64,000 nt of DNA from Cryobacterium sp. MP_M3 (GTDB taxonomy: Bacteria; Actinomycetota; Actinomycetes; Actinomycetales; Microbacteriaceae), in contig NZ_JADOVI010000014.1 of NCBI RefSeq assembly GCF_015752155.1, positions 1-64,000 of the forward strand. The letters run 5' to 3'. This document shows, one piece after another, positions 25,708 through 34,073 of the stretch. The translations under genes and the position numbers were made by a program. The notes under the pieces are model-generated. The model saw only the letters and a list, made by a program, of their open reading frames with translations, was not told where the DNA came from and ran no database searches. The stretch's first letter is position 1, and every line of letters starts with the position of its first letter.

Positions 25708-27242
25708 CAGAAGATTCCGTTCGGGGTGGGGAGGGAGGTGAGCAGGCCGTTGGCGGCCACGATGGTGAGTTCGCCGAGTTCTGCGGCGGTCAGGCTCGGG
25801 AGGCGTTCGGCGGCGCTGAGGAAGCGCACGATCTCGCCCTCCTCCAGCACGCCGGCGGCGAGCACGCGGAACTTGTCGATGTACTCGGCGCGGCCGAAGG
25901 GCCGGGCGCCGAGCGGGTGCGCGTCGGCGACCGCGAGCTCGTCGACGATGCGGCTGCCGTCGGTGAGCCGGATCTCGACCCGGCCGCCGAAGGCCTTCTC
26001 GGCCGGATCGAGGGAATGGTACCGGCGGGTCCATTCCGCGTCTTCGGTGGTGGTGACCCGGTTCCAGAGGGCGACGGTGTCGGCGCGGCCGGCGCGCTCG
26101 GGCCGGTAGGAATCGACGTGGTGCCAGCTGCCGTCCTGGAGCGCCACCGTGAAGATGTACGGGATCGAGTGGTCCAGGGTCTCCCGGCTGGCGGTCGGGT
26201 CGTATTTCTGCGGGTCGTTCGCCCCGGAGCCGATCACGTTGTGGGTGTGATGGCTGGTGTGGATGACGATGGATTCCACATTGGCCGGGTCGGCCAGTTC
26301 GGGGTGCTCGCGGTGCAGCTTGCGGGCCAGGTCGATCAGGGCCTGGGCCTGGTATTCGGCCGAGTGCTCCTTGGTATAGCTGTCCAGGATCGCCCGCTTC
26401 GCCTCGCCCGCGCCGGGCAGGGACACCTCGTAGGCGGCATCCGGCCCGTCGAGCAGCCAGGCGATCACGCCGTCCTCGCCCTCGTAGATCGGCGTCGGGC
26501 TGGTTTCGCCCCGCATCGCGCGGTCGACGGCTTCGACCGCCATCTTGCCGGCGAAGGCCGGCGCGTAGGCCTTCCAGCTGGAGATCTCCCCCTTGCGGGA
26601 CTGCCGGGTCGCGGTCGTGGTGTGCAGAGCCTGGCCGACCGCCTGGAAGATCGTCGCCGGGTCGAGGCCGAGGAGCGTGCCGATTCCGGCCGCGGCCGAC
26701 GGGCCGAGGTGGGCGACGTGGTCGATCTTGTGGGCGTGCAGGCTGATCGCCTTGACCAGGTCGATCTGCACCTCATAGCCGGTCGCGATCCCGCGCACGA
26801 GGTCGCGCCCGGTCAGGCCCCGGGCGGTGGCGAGGTGCTGGGCCACGGCGACGACCGGCGGGATGTTGTCGCCGGGGTGCGAGTACTCGGCGGCGAGGAA
26901 CGTGTCGTGGTAGTCCAGTTCGCGCACGGCCACGCCGTTCGCCCAGGCCGCCCACTCCGGGGACACCCGGCGCGAGCGCTGTTCGCCGAACACGGTCGAC
27001 CCCACCCCGTTGAAGGACCGCGGATGGGCCAGCGCCTGCGAGCGGGCGGCGACCACGGGCCGCCGGGTCAGGGAGGCCGCGGCGACGGCGGCGTTGTCGA
27101 TGACCCGGTTGATGATCATCTCGGTCACCTCCTCGGAGACCGGCACCGGGTCGGCGGCGCATTCGGCGATCTTCCAGGCGAGCTGATCGGTGCGGGCCAG
27201 GTTCTCATCGCTGCGGTGAACACGAACGTGGTGCTGCTGCAC
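25707..27242 (-). CDS. prpD: 2-methylcitrate dehydratase
   Basis: A 511-residue MmgE/PrpD-family enzyme dehydrating 2-methylcitrate to 2-methylaconitate, independent of an iron-sulfur cluster. Visible family blocks are [10 protein letters not shown] near the N-terminus, ELDYHDTF with [14 protein letters not shown] (about 108-132), and a C-terminal [15 protein letters not shown] segment. Length is typical for PrpD. The GTG at 27242 has GAAAGGAA upstream. It lies 15 bp after the GntR regulator gene on the same strand and overlaps prpB at its end. An aconitase or AcnM is then needed for rehydration, and none is in this window. Confidence 0.93.
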   Translation of the reverse strand: MQQHHVRVHRSDENLARTDQLAWKIAECAADPVPVSEEVTEMIINRVIDNAAVAAASLTRRPVVAARSQALAHPRSFNGVGSTVFGEQRSRRVSPEWAAWANGVAVRELDYHDTFLAAEYSHPGDNIPPVVAVAQHLATARGLTGRDLVRGIATGYEVQIDLVKAISLHAHKIDHVAHLGPSAAAGIGTLLGLDPATIFQAVGQALHTTTATRQSRKGEISSWKAYAPAFAGKMAVEAVDRAMRGETSPTPIYEGEDGVIAWLLDGPDAAYEVSLPGAGEAKRAILDSYTKEHSAEYQAQALIDLARKLHREHPELADPANVESIVIHTSHHTHNVIGSGANDPQKYDPTASRETLDHSIPYIFTVALQDGSWHHVDSYRPERAGRADTVALWNRVTTTEDAEWTRRYHSLDPAEKAFGGRVEIRLTDGSRIVDELAVADAHPLGARPFGRAEYIDKFRVLAAGVLEEGEIVRFLSAAERLPSLTAAELGELTIVAANGLLTSLPTPNGIF

Positions 27243-27257
27243 GGTGGTTCCTTTCGG

Positions 27258-27965
27258 TTAGGCGACCGGGCCGGTCGGCTGCCCCTGGATCGCCGCGAGG
27301 ACGTTCGTGAGGCTCTGCTGGAGGTGGACGTGGGTGGCGTGGGCCGCCAGCGAGGTGTCGCCGGCGATGATCGCGTCGATGATGAGCAGGTGCTCGGCCG
27401 CCGCGGCGCGAAGCCGGGCCGGGTTTCCCCTGGCCAGGCGGCGGATGCGGGCCAAGTGGGTGCGCACGGTGGCGAGCGCGCCGACCAGGAACGGGTTGGC
27501 GACGGCCTCATCGACGGCATCGTCGAACTCGTCGATCAGGTCGTAGTAGCGGTGCAGGCCGGTCTCGCCCTGGGCCAGAAGCTCGGGGGCGGCGAGGAAC
27601 TGGTCCCGCAGCGCCAGGAAGACGGCAGGGTCGCGGCGGTCGGCGGCAATCCGGGCGGCGTGCTCCTCGAGGGCCCGGCGCACCTCGTACAGTTCGCGGA
27701 TGCTGTCCATCGACATCTCGGTGACCATGAAGCCCCGGCCGGGCCGGCCGGCGACGAGGCCGTCGGCGATCAGCCGGGCGATGGCGGCGCGCAGCGGCGT
27801 GCGGGACACTCCGATCCGGGCCGATTGCTCGATCTCGAGCAGCCCGGTGCCGGCGGGCAGGATCCCGTCCAGGATCTCCCCGCGCAGTTGCCGGTAGGCG
27901 CGCTCGCTGGCACGTACCGGTGCGGTGGTCCCCGCCGTTGGGGTTTCTGTATACACAAACCACAT
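27258..27965 (-). CDS. GntR-family regulator, FadR/FCD subfamily, of the propionate genes
   Basis: A 235-residue regulator. The winged helix spans about 20-85 (SERAYRQLRGEILDG, then GVSRTPLRAAIARLIADGLV as the recognition region). An all-helical FCD ligand-binding domain spans about 92-215, with the metal-binding Asp and His residues in HRYYDLIDEFDDAV, AEHLLIIDAI and ATHVHLQ. FCD regulators sense organic acids or their CoA/metabolite derivatives. The ATG at 27965 is preceded by AAAGGGA. The gene is first in an operon with prpDBC and divergent from prpE, so control of both units by a methylcitrate-cycle intermediate is inferred. A TGTATACA palindrome overlaps its codons 4-6. Confidence 0.9.
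   Translation of the reverse strand: MWFVYTETPTAGTTAPVRASERAYRQLRGEILDGILPAGTGLLEIEQSARIGVSRTPLRAAIARLIADGLVAGRPGRGFMVTEMSMDSIRELYEVRRALEEHAARIAADRRDPAVFLALRDQFLAAPELLAQGETGLHRYYDLIDEFDDAVDEAVANPFLVGALATVRTHLARIRRLARGNPARLRAAAAEHLLIIDAIIAGDTSLAAHATHVHLQQSLTNVLAAIQGQPTGPVA
27948..27955. promoter_or_regulatory. FadR-type GntR operator, site 1
   Basis: TGTATACA is a perfect 8-bp palindrome fitting the FadR-subfamily consensus (GT-N0-1-AC core). It lies inside the first codons of the regulator gene, where a bound protein would block transcription elongation or start. Confidence 0.6.
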
Positions 27966-27988
27966 GTTATTCCCTTTGTGGGGGTTTT

Positions 27989-28006
27989 ATGCAAGACTTC
28001 GTGCAT
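27989..28006. repeat. Inverted repeat between the two GntR-type sites
   Basis: ATGCA (27989-27993) and TGCAT (28002-28006) flank 8 bp in the divergent prp promoter region. It could be a second regulator's site; nothing else supports this. Confidence 0.35.
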
Positions 28007-28008
28007 TC

Positions 28009-28020
28009 TATGTATACATA
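28009..28020. promoter_or_regulatory. FadR-type GntR operator, site 2
   Basis: TATGTATACATA is a perfect 12-bp palindrome containing the same TGTATACA core as site 1. Site centres are 63 bp apart, six helical turns. It sits 24 bp before the prpE start codon. Confidence 0.7.
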
Positions 28021-28044
28021 GGAGCTTCAATGGGGAGGTTCACA

Positions 28045-29991
28045 ATGACAAGCGACTCAACCGTCGGTTATCACGAGACGTGGCAGCGGAGCATCGACGC
28101 CGACACGCGCGCCGAATTCTGGCTCGAGGCCGCGCAGGCCGTCGACTGGATCACGCCGCCGCGGATCGCCCTCGAGGAGCGCTCCCCCGGAACCTGGCGC
28201 TGGTTCCCGGACGGCGAGCTGAACACGAGCTACAACGCCCTCGACCGCCACGTCCTTGCCGGGCGGGGCGCCCAGACCGCCGTGATCTACGACTCCGCGA
28301 TGTCGGGCACCCGGATCCGGATCAGCTACCTCGACCTCCTCGGCCGGGTGTCCCGCTTCGCGGGTGTCCTCAGGGAGAACGGCGTCGGCCGGGGCGACCG
28401 GGTGATCGTCTACCTGCCGATGATCCCGGAGGCCATCGTCGCGATGCTGGCCTGCGCGCGGATCGGCGCCGTGCACTCCGTCGTCTTCGGCGGCTTCGCC
28501 GCGAGCGAGCTGGCCGTGCGCATCGACGACGCCCGGCCGACCGTGATCGTGACGGCATCCGGCGGCCTGGAGCCCGGCCGCGCGGTCGAATACCTGCCCC
28601 TGGTGCAGCGGGCCCTGGCCCAGAGCGCCGGTTCGGTGCGCACGGTGATCGTGCGCGACCGGGAGATGATCCCGGGCAGTGCGGCCGACTACGCCGGCGC
28701 CGACGGTGTCGCCTGGCTGGACTGGGCGACCGAGGAGGAGCAGGCCACGCCGGCCGACCCGGTGGCCCTGCGCTCCGAGGACCCGCTGTACATCCTCTAC
28801 ACGTCCGGGACGACGGGCAATCCCAAGGGCATCGTGCGCGACAACGGCGGCCACGCCGTCGCGCTGGCCTGGTCGATGCGCAACATCTACGCAGCCGGGG
28901 CCGGCGACGTGTTCTGGGCCGCCTCCGACGTGGGCTGGGTGGTCGGCCACTCCTACATCGTCTACGCCCCGCTCTTGGTCGGGGCGACCACCGTGATCTA
29001 CGAGGGCAAGCCGATCGGCACCCCGGATGCCGGCGCGTTCTGGCGCGTGGTCGAGGACTACAAGGTGAAGGTCCTGTTCACCGCGCCCACCGCGATCCGC
29101 GCCATCCGCCGGGTCGACCCGGAGCTGCGCGAACTCGAGAAGTACGACGTGTCCAGCCTGCACGGGCTGTTCCTGGCCGGTGAGCGCCTCGACCCGGAGA
29201 CCTACCACTGGGCCAACGACGGCCTGCACTGTCCCGTCGTCGACCACTGGTGGCAGACCGAGACCGGCTGGGCGATCTGCGCGAACCCGCGCGGCATCGC
29301 CGAACTCGAGACCAAGCCGGGCTCGGCCACCTTCCCGGTGCCCGGTTACGACGTCGTCATCCTCGATTCGAAGGGCAGACCGGTCAGCCGGGTCGGCAAG
29401 GACGGCAACATCGCCATCCGGCTGCCGCTGCCGCCGGGCAACCTGCTCGGCATCTGGGGCAGCGAGGAACGCTTCGCCAGCGCCTACCTCTCCGCCTTCC
29501 CCGGTTTCTACGCCACCGGGGACTCCGGCCATTTCGACGACGACGGCTACCTCTACGTGATGGGCCGAACCGACGACGTCATCAACGTGGCCGGCCACCG
29601 GCTCTCCACCGGCTCGCTCGAGGAGGTGCTCACCCTGCATCCGGCGGTCGCCGAATGCGCGGTGCTCGGGGTGCACGACCCGCTCAAGGGCCAGCGCGCC
29701 GCCGGTTTCGTCACGCTCAAGGCCGGCGCGACGATCGACCACGACACCCTCGCCACGGAGCTCGTCGGCCTCGTGCGCGAGCATGTCGGCCCGGTCGCCG
29801 CGTTCCGGGACGTGACCATTCTCGATCGGCTGCCGAAGACCCGCTCGGGCAAGATCCTGCGCAAGACGATCCGGCAGATCGTCGACGGCGAGCCGTACAC
29901 GGTGCCGCCCACCATCGAGGACCCGGCCACCCTCGACGCCCTCAAGCTGGCCGTGCACGGCGCGGCCGGCACCCCCCAAACCACCCCGTAG
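28045..29991 (+). CDS. prpE: Propionyl-CoA synthetase (acetyl-CoA synthetase family)
   Basis: A 648-residue acyl-AMP-forming ligase activating propionate (and probably acetate) to the CoA ester. The ATP-binding P-loop reads YTSGTTGNPKG, the adenylate-binding region GWVVGHSYIVY, DHWWQTETGW gives the acyl-pocket Trp and A5 motif, YATGDSG is the A7 motif, and the C-terminal RSGKILRKTI contains the acetylation-sensitive lysine. The pattern VVFGGFAASELAVRIDDA is typical of PrpE/Acs. Divergence from the prpDBC operon favours prpE. The ATG at 28045 has GGGGAGG eight bases upstream. Downstream are a DUF485 gene and a symporter, both probably in one operon. Confidence 0.92.
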   Translation: MTSDSTVGYHETWQRSIDADTRAEFWLEAAQAVDWITPPRIALEERSPGTWRWFPDGELNTSYNALDRHVLAGRGAQTAVIYDSAMSGTRIRISYLDLLGRVSRFAGVLRENGVGRGDRVIVYLPMIPEAIVAMLACARIGAVHSVVFGGFAASELAVRIDDARPTVIVTASGGLEPGRAVEYLPLVQRALAQSAGSVRTVIVRDREMIPGSAADYAGADGVAWLDWATEEEQATPADPVALRSEDPLYILYTSGTTGNPKGIVRDNGGHAVALAWSMRNIYAAGAGDVFWAASDVGWVVGHSYIVYAPLLVGATTVIYEGKPIGTPDAGAFWRVVEDYKVKVLFTAPTAIRAIRRVDPELRELEKYDVSSLHGLFLAGERLDPETYHWANDGLHCPVVDHWWQTETGWAICANPRGIAELETKPGSATFPVPGYDVVILDSKGRPVSRVGKDGNIAIRLPLPPGNLLGIWGSEERFASAYLSAFPGFYATGDSGHFDDDGYLYVMGRTDDVINVAGHRLSTGSLEEVLTLHPAVAECAVLGVHDPLKGQRAAGFVTLKAGATIDHDTLATELVGLVREHVGPVAAFRDVTILDRLPKTRSGKILRKTIRQIVDGEPYTVPPTIEDPATLDALKLAVHGAAGTPQTTP

Positions 29992-30027
29992 CATCCGTCA
30001 CCACCCTCACCGGAGCAAAGGAGCCCC

Positions 30028-30387
30028 ATGAAGGAAACAACGAAAGACGCCCTCCCGGACGGTTCGTCGCCGACGACCATCGACTACGTCGCATTCGAGC
30101 AGACAGCGGGTTTCCGCAACCTCAAGCACAAGAGGCGCAGCTTCGTGCTGCCGCTCGCGGCGATCTTCCTCATCTGGTACTTCGCGTTCGTGCTTGTCGC
30201 GGCCTACCTGCCCGATGTGATGGCCATCCAGGTCTTCGGGCGGATCAACCTCGGCCTCGTCCTCGGCCTCGGCCAGTTCGTCACGACCTTCGCCATCACG
30301 ATGTGGTACGTCTCCTACTCGAACCGCGTCCTGGACCCCCTCGGCCAGTCTCTCCGCACCGAACTCGAAGGGCTGGACCAGAAATGA
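30028..30387 (+). CDS. DUF485 family membrane protein (YjcH-like)
   Basis: A 119-residue protein with two transmembrane helices (about 41-63 and 75-97) after a soluble N-terminus. RNLKHKRRSFVLPLAAIFLIWYFAFVLVAAY and the IINLG-like RINLGLVLGLGQF segment mark the DUF485 family. These genes almost always sit directly before an actP-type cation/acetate symporter gene, as here, where its stop overlaps the symporter ATG (30384-30387). A stabilising or regulatory subunit role for the transporter is inferred. AAAGGAG precedes the ATG. Confidence 0.9.
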   Translation: MKETTKDALPDGSSPTTIDYVAFEQTAGFRNLKHKRRSFVLPLAAIFLIWYFAFVLVAAYLPDVMAIQVFGRINLGLVLGLGQFVTTFAITMWYVSYSNRVLDPLGQSLRTELEGLDQK

Positions 30388-32027
30388 GCGCCGCCATCAT
30401 CGCGCAGTCCCTGGCCGCGCAGGCGGCCCTCGCCGTCAAACCGGTCGAGAACAACCCCGTCCTCAACATCTCGATCTTCCTGGCCTTCGTGGCGGTGACC
30501 CTGATCGTGGTCATCCGCGCCGGGCGCAACAACAAGACCGCGGCCGACTATTACACCGGCGGCCGCTCCTTCACCGGGCCGCAGAACGGCTTCGCGATCG
30601 CCGGCGACTACCTCTCCGCCGCCTCGTTCCTCGGCATCGTCGGGGCGATCGCGGTCAGCGGGTACGACGGGTTCCTCTACTCGATCGGCTTCCTCGTCGC
30701 CTGGCTCGTCGCGCTGCTGCTGGTGGCCGAGCTGATGCGCAACACCGGCAAGTACACGATGGCGGATGTGCTCTCCTTCCGGCTGAAGCAGGGCCCGGTG
30801 CGGGTGGCCGCGGCCACGACCACCCTGGCCGTGTGCTTCTTCTACCTCCTCGCCCAGATGGCCGGAGCCGGCGGGCTCGTCTCGCTGCTCCTCGGCATCA
30901 ACGACAAGCTCGGGCAGTCCATCGTCGTCACCGTCGTCGGCGGCCTGATGATCCTCTACGTGCTGATCGGCGGGATGAAGGGCACCACCTGGGTGCAGAT
31001 CATCAAGGCGTTCCTGCTCATCATCGGCGCCTTCGCGATGACGATCTGGGTGCTCGCCATCAACGGCTTCAACTTCTCGGCGCTGCTCGACACGGCCGTC
31101 GCCGCCTCCACGAGCACGCCCGGCTCGGCCATCCTGGTCCCCGGGCTGAAGTACGGCACCAACCCGCTGGACTTCATCTCCCTGGCCATCGCCCTCGTGC
31201 TCGGCACGGCGGGACTGCCGCACGTGCTGATGCGCTTCTACACGGTCCCGACCGCCAAGGAGGCCCGTCGCTCCGTGGTCTGGGCGATCTGGCTGATCGG
31301 CGCGTTCTACCTGTTCACCCTGGTGCTCGGGTTCGGCGCGGCCGCGCTCGTCGGAGCCGACACCATCCTCGCCGCCCCCGGCGGAGTGAACTCGGCGGCG
31401 CCGCTGCTCTCGCTCGCGCTCGGCGGGCCGATCCTTCTCGGCTTCATCTCGGCGATCGCGTTCGCGACGATCCTGGCCGTCGTGGCCGGGATCACGATCA
31501 CGGCCGCCACCTCGTTCGCGCATGACATCTACATGAGCGTGATCCGGAAGGGCAAGGGAGACCCCGACAGCGAGGTCAAGGTGGCCCGTCGCACGGTGGT
31601 CGTCATCGGCATCCTCGCGATCGCCGGCGGAATCGGCGTGCAGGGGCAGAACATCGCCTTCCTGGTCGCCCTCGCCTTCGCCGTCGCGGCGAGCGCGAAC
31701 CTGCCGACCATCCTCTACTCGCTGTTCTGGCGCGGCTTCACCACCCGCGGAGCGGTCTGGAGCATGTACGGCGGCCTCGGCGCCACCGTGGTCCTGATCG
31801 TGTTCTCGCCGGTCTTCTCCGGCACGCCGACCTCGATGTTCGGCGACGCGGTGAACTTCGCCTGGTTCCCGCTGAGCAACCCCGGCATCGTGTCGATCCC
31901 GCTCGGCTTCTTCCTCGGCTGGCTCGGGTCGGTCACGAGCAGCACGAAGGAAGACCCGCTCCTCGCCTCAGAGATGGCGGTGCGCTCGCTCACCGGCCAC
32001 GGCGCCGAGAAGGCGGTCGAGCACTAA
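30384..32027 (+). CDS. actP: Sodium:solute symporter, cation/acetate symporter type
   Basis: A 547-residue SSS-family transporter with about 13 hydrophobic helices. Diagnostic stretches include ADYYTGGRSFTGPQNGFAIAGDYLSAASFLGI near the N-terminus, the GTAGLPHVLMRFYTVPTAKEARRSVVWA block, and TSFAHDIYMSVIR. These match ActP, which imports acetate and other short carboxylates such as propionate and glycolate. Position downstream of prpE argues for propionate/acetate uptake. The ATG overlaps the DUF485 stop. A perfect 15-bp stem follows the gene as terminator. Substrate specificity cannot be read from sequence alone. Confidence 0.9.
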   Translation: MSAAIIAQSLAAQAALAVKPVENNPVLNISIFLAFVAVTLIVVIRAGRNNKTAADYYTGGRSFTGPQNGFAIAGDYLSAASFLGIVGAIAVSGYDGFLYSIGFLVAWLVALLLVAELMRNTGKYTMADVLSFRLKQGPVRVAAATTTLAVCFFYLLAQMAGAGGLVSLLLGINDKLGQSIVVTVVGGLMILYVLIGGMKGTTWVQIIKAFLLIIGAFAMTIWVLAINGFNFSALLDTAVAASTSTPGSAILVPGLKYGTNPLDFISLAIALVLGTAGLPHVLMRFYTVPTAKEARRSVVWAIWLIGAFYLFTLVLGFGAAALVGADTILAAPGGVNSAAPLLSLALGGPILLGFISAIAFATILAVVAGITITAATSFAHDIYMSVIRKGKGDPDSEVKVARRTVVVIGILAIAGGIGVQGQNIAFLVALAFAVAASANLPTILYSLFWRGFTTRGAVWSMYGGLGATVVLIVFSPVFSGTPTSMFGDAVNFAWFPLSNPGIVSIPLGFFLGWLGSVTSSTKEDPLLASEMAVRSLTGHGAEKAVEH

Positions 32028-32047
32028 CCGCTCCGCCCGTCTCACAC

Positions 32048-32090
32048 CACTACTCCCCCTCGGCTGGCCCCCAGTCGAGGGGGAGTAGTG
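32048..32090 (+). terminator. Hairpin terminator after the prpE-DUF485-actP operon
   Basis: CACTACTCCCCCTCG (32048-32062) pairs with its exact complement at 32076-32090 around a 13-nt loop. There is no clear T-run on the + strand. Confidence 0.8.
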
Positions 32091-32160
32091 TCATCCCCGG
32101 GTTAGAGGGCCAGGTCATTCGCCTGCGCCGAGCCCACGATGAACACTGGAGATGATCCCC

Positions 32161-33216
32161 ATGAAAGCTGCGCGCTTCTACGGCCGGAAAGACGTCCGAA
32201 TCGAGAACATCGAGGAACCGTCGACCCGCAGCGGAACGGTGAAGATCGCCGTCGCCTGGTGCGGCATCTGCGGGACCGACCTGCACGAGTACCTCGAAGG
32301 CCCGATCTTCATCTCCGCCCCGGGCCACCCGCATCCGCTCTCGCACGAAACCCTCCCGGTCACCATGGGCCACGAGTTCTCCGGCACCATCGAAGAGGTC
32401 GGCGAGGGTGTCACGGGACTCGCCGTCGGCGACAACGTCGTCGTGGAGCCCTATTTCGTCTGCGGCGAGTGCCCGCCCTGCAAGGCCGGCAACTACCACC
32501 TGTGCGAGAAGATGGGCTTCATCGGCCTCGCCGGCGGCGGTGGTGGCCTGAGCGAGAAGATCGTCGTCGACCAGCGCTGGGTGCACGCGATCGGTGACAT
32601 CCCCCTGGACGAGGCCGCCCTGATCGAGCCTCTCTCGGTCGCCCACCACGCCGTGATCCGCAGCGGCGCGAAGGCCGGAGACGTCGCCATCGTCGGTGGC
32701 GCCGGGCCCATCGGACTGCTGACGGCCGCCATCCTCAAGGGCATCGGCGTGACCACGATCATCTCCGAGCTCAGCGCCGCCCGCAAGGCGAAGGCGCTCT
32801 CGAGCGGCGTCGCCGACTACGTGATCGACCCGACCGTCGAGGACCTCGAGGCTCGCGTGCTGGAGATCACCGGTGGCATCGGCACTGATGTGGCGTTCGA
32901 GTGTGCGGGCGTCAACGCCGTGCTCGACGCCATGCTCGACGCCCTGCGCCCGGCCGGGGTGCTCGTCAACGTCTCGATCTGGGGCCGTCCCGCCACCGTG
33001 GACATGCAGAAAATCGTCCTGAAGGAGATCGACCTGCGTGGAACCATCGCCTATGTGCGCGACCACGAGGAGACCGTCGCCCTGGTGCAGTCGGGCACGA
33101 TCGACCTGAAGCCGTTCATCACGGGCCGGATCGCGCTGGACGACCTGATTTCGCAGGGCTTCGACACGCTGATCAACCACAACGACACCGCAGTGAAGAT
33201 CATCGTCCACCCGTAG
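32161..33216 (+). CDS. Zinc-dependent 2,3-butanediol dehydrogenase / alcohol dehydrogenase
   Basis: A 351-residue medium-chain dehydrogenase. CGICGTDLHEYLEGPIF and the following HPHPLSHETLPVTMGHEFSG closely match (R,R)-butanediol/acetoin dehydrogenases such as Bacillus BdhA. Catalytic zinc ligands are the Cys in GICGTD and His71/Glu72; structural zinc is held by Cys101, 104, 107 and 115 (CGECPPCKAGNYHLC). The Rossmann fold has GGAGPIGLLTA (about 178-188). It likely interconverts acetoin and butanediol with NAD(H). The second of two close ATGs (32161) was chosen because GGAG is nine bases upstream. A 14-bp triplicated repeat covers its stop. Confidence 0.88.
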   Translation: MKAARFYGRKDVRIENIEEPSTRSGTVKIAVAWCGICGTDLHEYLEGPIFISAPGHPHPLSHETLPVTMGHEFSGTIEEVGEGVTGLAVGDNVVVEPYFVCGECPPCKAGNYHLCEKMGFIGLAGGGGGLSEKIVVDQRWVHAIGDIPLDEAALIEPLSVAHHAVIRSGAKAGDVAIVGGAGPIGLLTAAILKGIGVTTIISELSAARKAKALSSGVADYVIDPTVEDLEARVLEITGGIGTDVAFECAGVNAVLDAMLDALRPAGVLVNVSIWGRPATVDMQKIVLKEIDLRGTIAYVRDHEETVALVQSGTIDLKPFITGRIALDDLISQGFDTLINHNDTAVKIIVHP

Positions 33217-33244
33217 TCGTCCACCCGCAGTCGTCCACCCGCGG
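33203..33244. repeat. Three 14-bp tandem repeats spanning the stop codon
   Basis: TCGTCCACCCGTAG, TCGTCCACCCGCAG and TCGTCCACCCGCGG follow each other from 33203. The first carries the end and stop codon of the butanediol dehydrogenase gene. Confidence 0.9.
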
Positions 33245-33264
33245 CCGGCCACCTGCCGGAGGAC

Positions 33265-34044
33265 TCAGTCCTTCGGCAGGAGCGGCCCCCGAGCGACCCG
33301 GGTCGGCGCGGCCTGGGCGACCGGCTTGATCGTGATCAGGTCCAGGTTCACGTGGGCCGGGCGTTCGACGCTCGACACGATCGTCTCCGCGATGTCCTCC
33401 GCGACGAGCGGATTCGGAACCCCGGCATACGCCGCGGCCGCCTTCTCCTCATCGCCGCCGAATCGCACCAGGCCGAATTCGTCGGTCTTGACCATCCCGG
33501 GGGCCACTTCGATCACCCGGATCGGTTCGCCGTTGAGTTCGAGTCGCAGCACCTCCATCAGCGCGTGCGCGGCGAACTTCGCCGCGTTGTAGCCGCCCCC
33601 GCCGAGGTAGGCGACGTGCCCGGCGATCGAGGTGACGGTGACGATGTCGGCCGAACCGGCATCCGCGCGGATCGCGTCCCGGAGCAGCGGCAGCAGCGCG
33701 CTCGTGACCCTTTTGACCGCGAGCACGTTGATCTCGAACATCCAGGCCCAGTCGTCGATCGACGAGTTCTCGACGCTGTCCAGCCCGAGCGCGCCGCCCG
33801 CGTTGTTGACGAGCGCGTGCACCGGCCCGGATACCGCGAGGTAGTCACGCAGGGCGTCGACGTCCGCCTGGCTCGTCAGGTCGGCCGTGAACACCGCCGC
33901 CCCGGTCTCCGCGGCGAGCGCGGCCAGGCGGTCGGCCCGGCGGGCGACACCGACGACGTCCCATCCTCGTTCACGGAACAGGCGCACCGTGGCGGCCCCG
34001 ATTCCCGAGCTGGCACCGGTCACGACAACTCTTCTTGTACCCAT
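33265..34044 (-). CDS. Short-chain dehydrogenase/reductase (YdfG-like)
   Basis: A 259-residue SDR. TGASSGIG at about 8-15 binds NADP(H), indicated also by the ARRADR after the second strand. NNAGG lies near 78-82, the catalytic Ser in VTSIAGH (about 137) and Tyr-Lys in YNAAKFAAHAL (about 150-154). The motif set resembles YdfG/serine or 3-hydroxy acid dehydrogenases. The ATG at 34044 has GGAG upstream. It is divergent from the acyltransferase gene, 29 bp away, sharing one short promoter region. Confidence 0.87.
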   Translation of the reverse strand: MGTRRVVVTGASSGIGAATVRLFRERGWDVVGVARRADRLAALAAETGAAVFTADLTSQADVDALRDYLAVSGPVHALVNNAGGALGLDSVENSSIDDWAWMFEINVLAVKRVTSALLPLLRDAIRADAGSADIVTVTSIAGHVAYLGGGGYNAAKFAAHALMEVLRLELNGEPIRVIEVAPGMVKTDEFGLVRFGGDEEKAAAAYAGVPNPLVAEDIAETIVSSVERPAHVNLDLITIKPVAQAAPTRVARGPLLPKD

Positions 34045-34073
34045 TGCTCCATTCTGCTGGGAGAATGGCTCTG

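Noticed and set aside
25917..29183. Rightward open frame of about 1090 codons across the prp genes
   Set aside because: It lies antisense to prpD, prpB-proximal sequence and the GntR gene, then out of frame with prpE. Its composition is Arg/Gly/Val-rich with no domain, as expected for high-GC shadow frames.
28045..29991. Acetyl-CoA synthetase (acs) rather than prpE
   Set aside because: The two families are close, but the divergent prpDBC operon and shared operator sites favour prpE. Both substrates may be used.
29250..30383. N-terminal extension of the symporter into prpE
   Set aside because: The frame is open but reads the prpE gene out of frame. The symporter starts at the ATGA overlap with DUF485 at 30384 and the family begins there.
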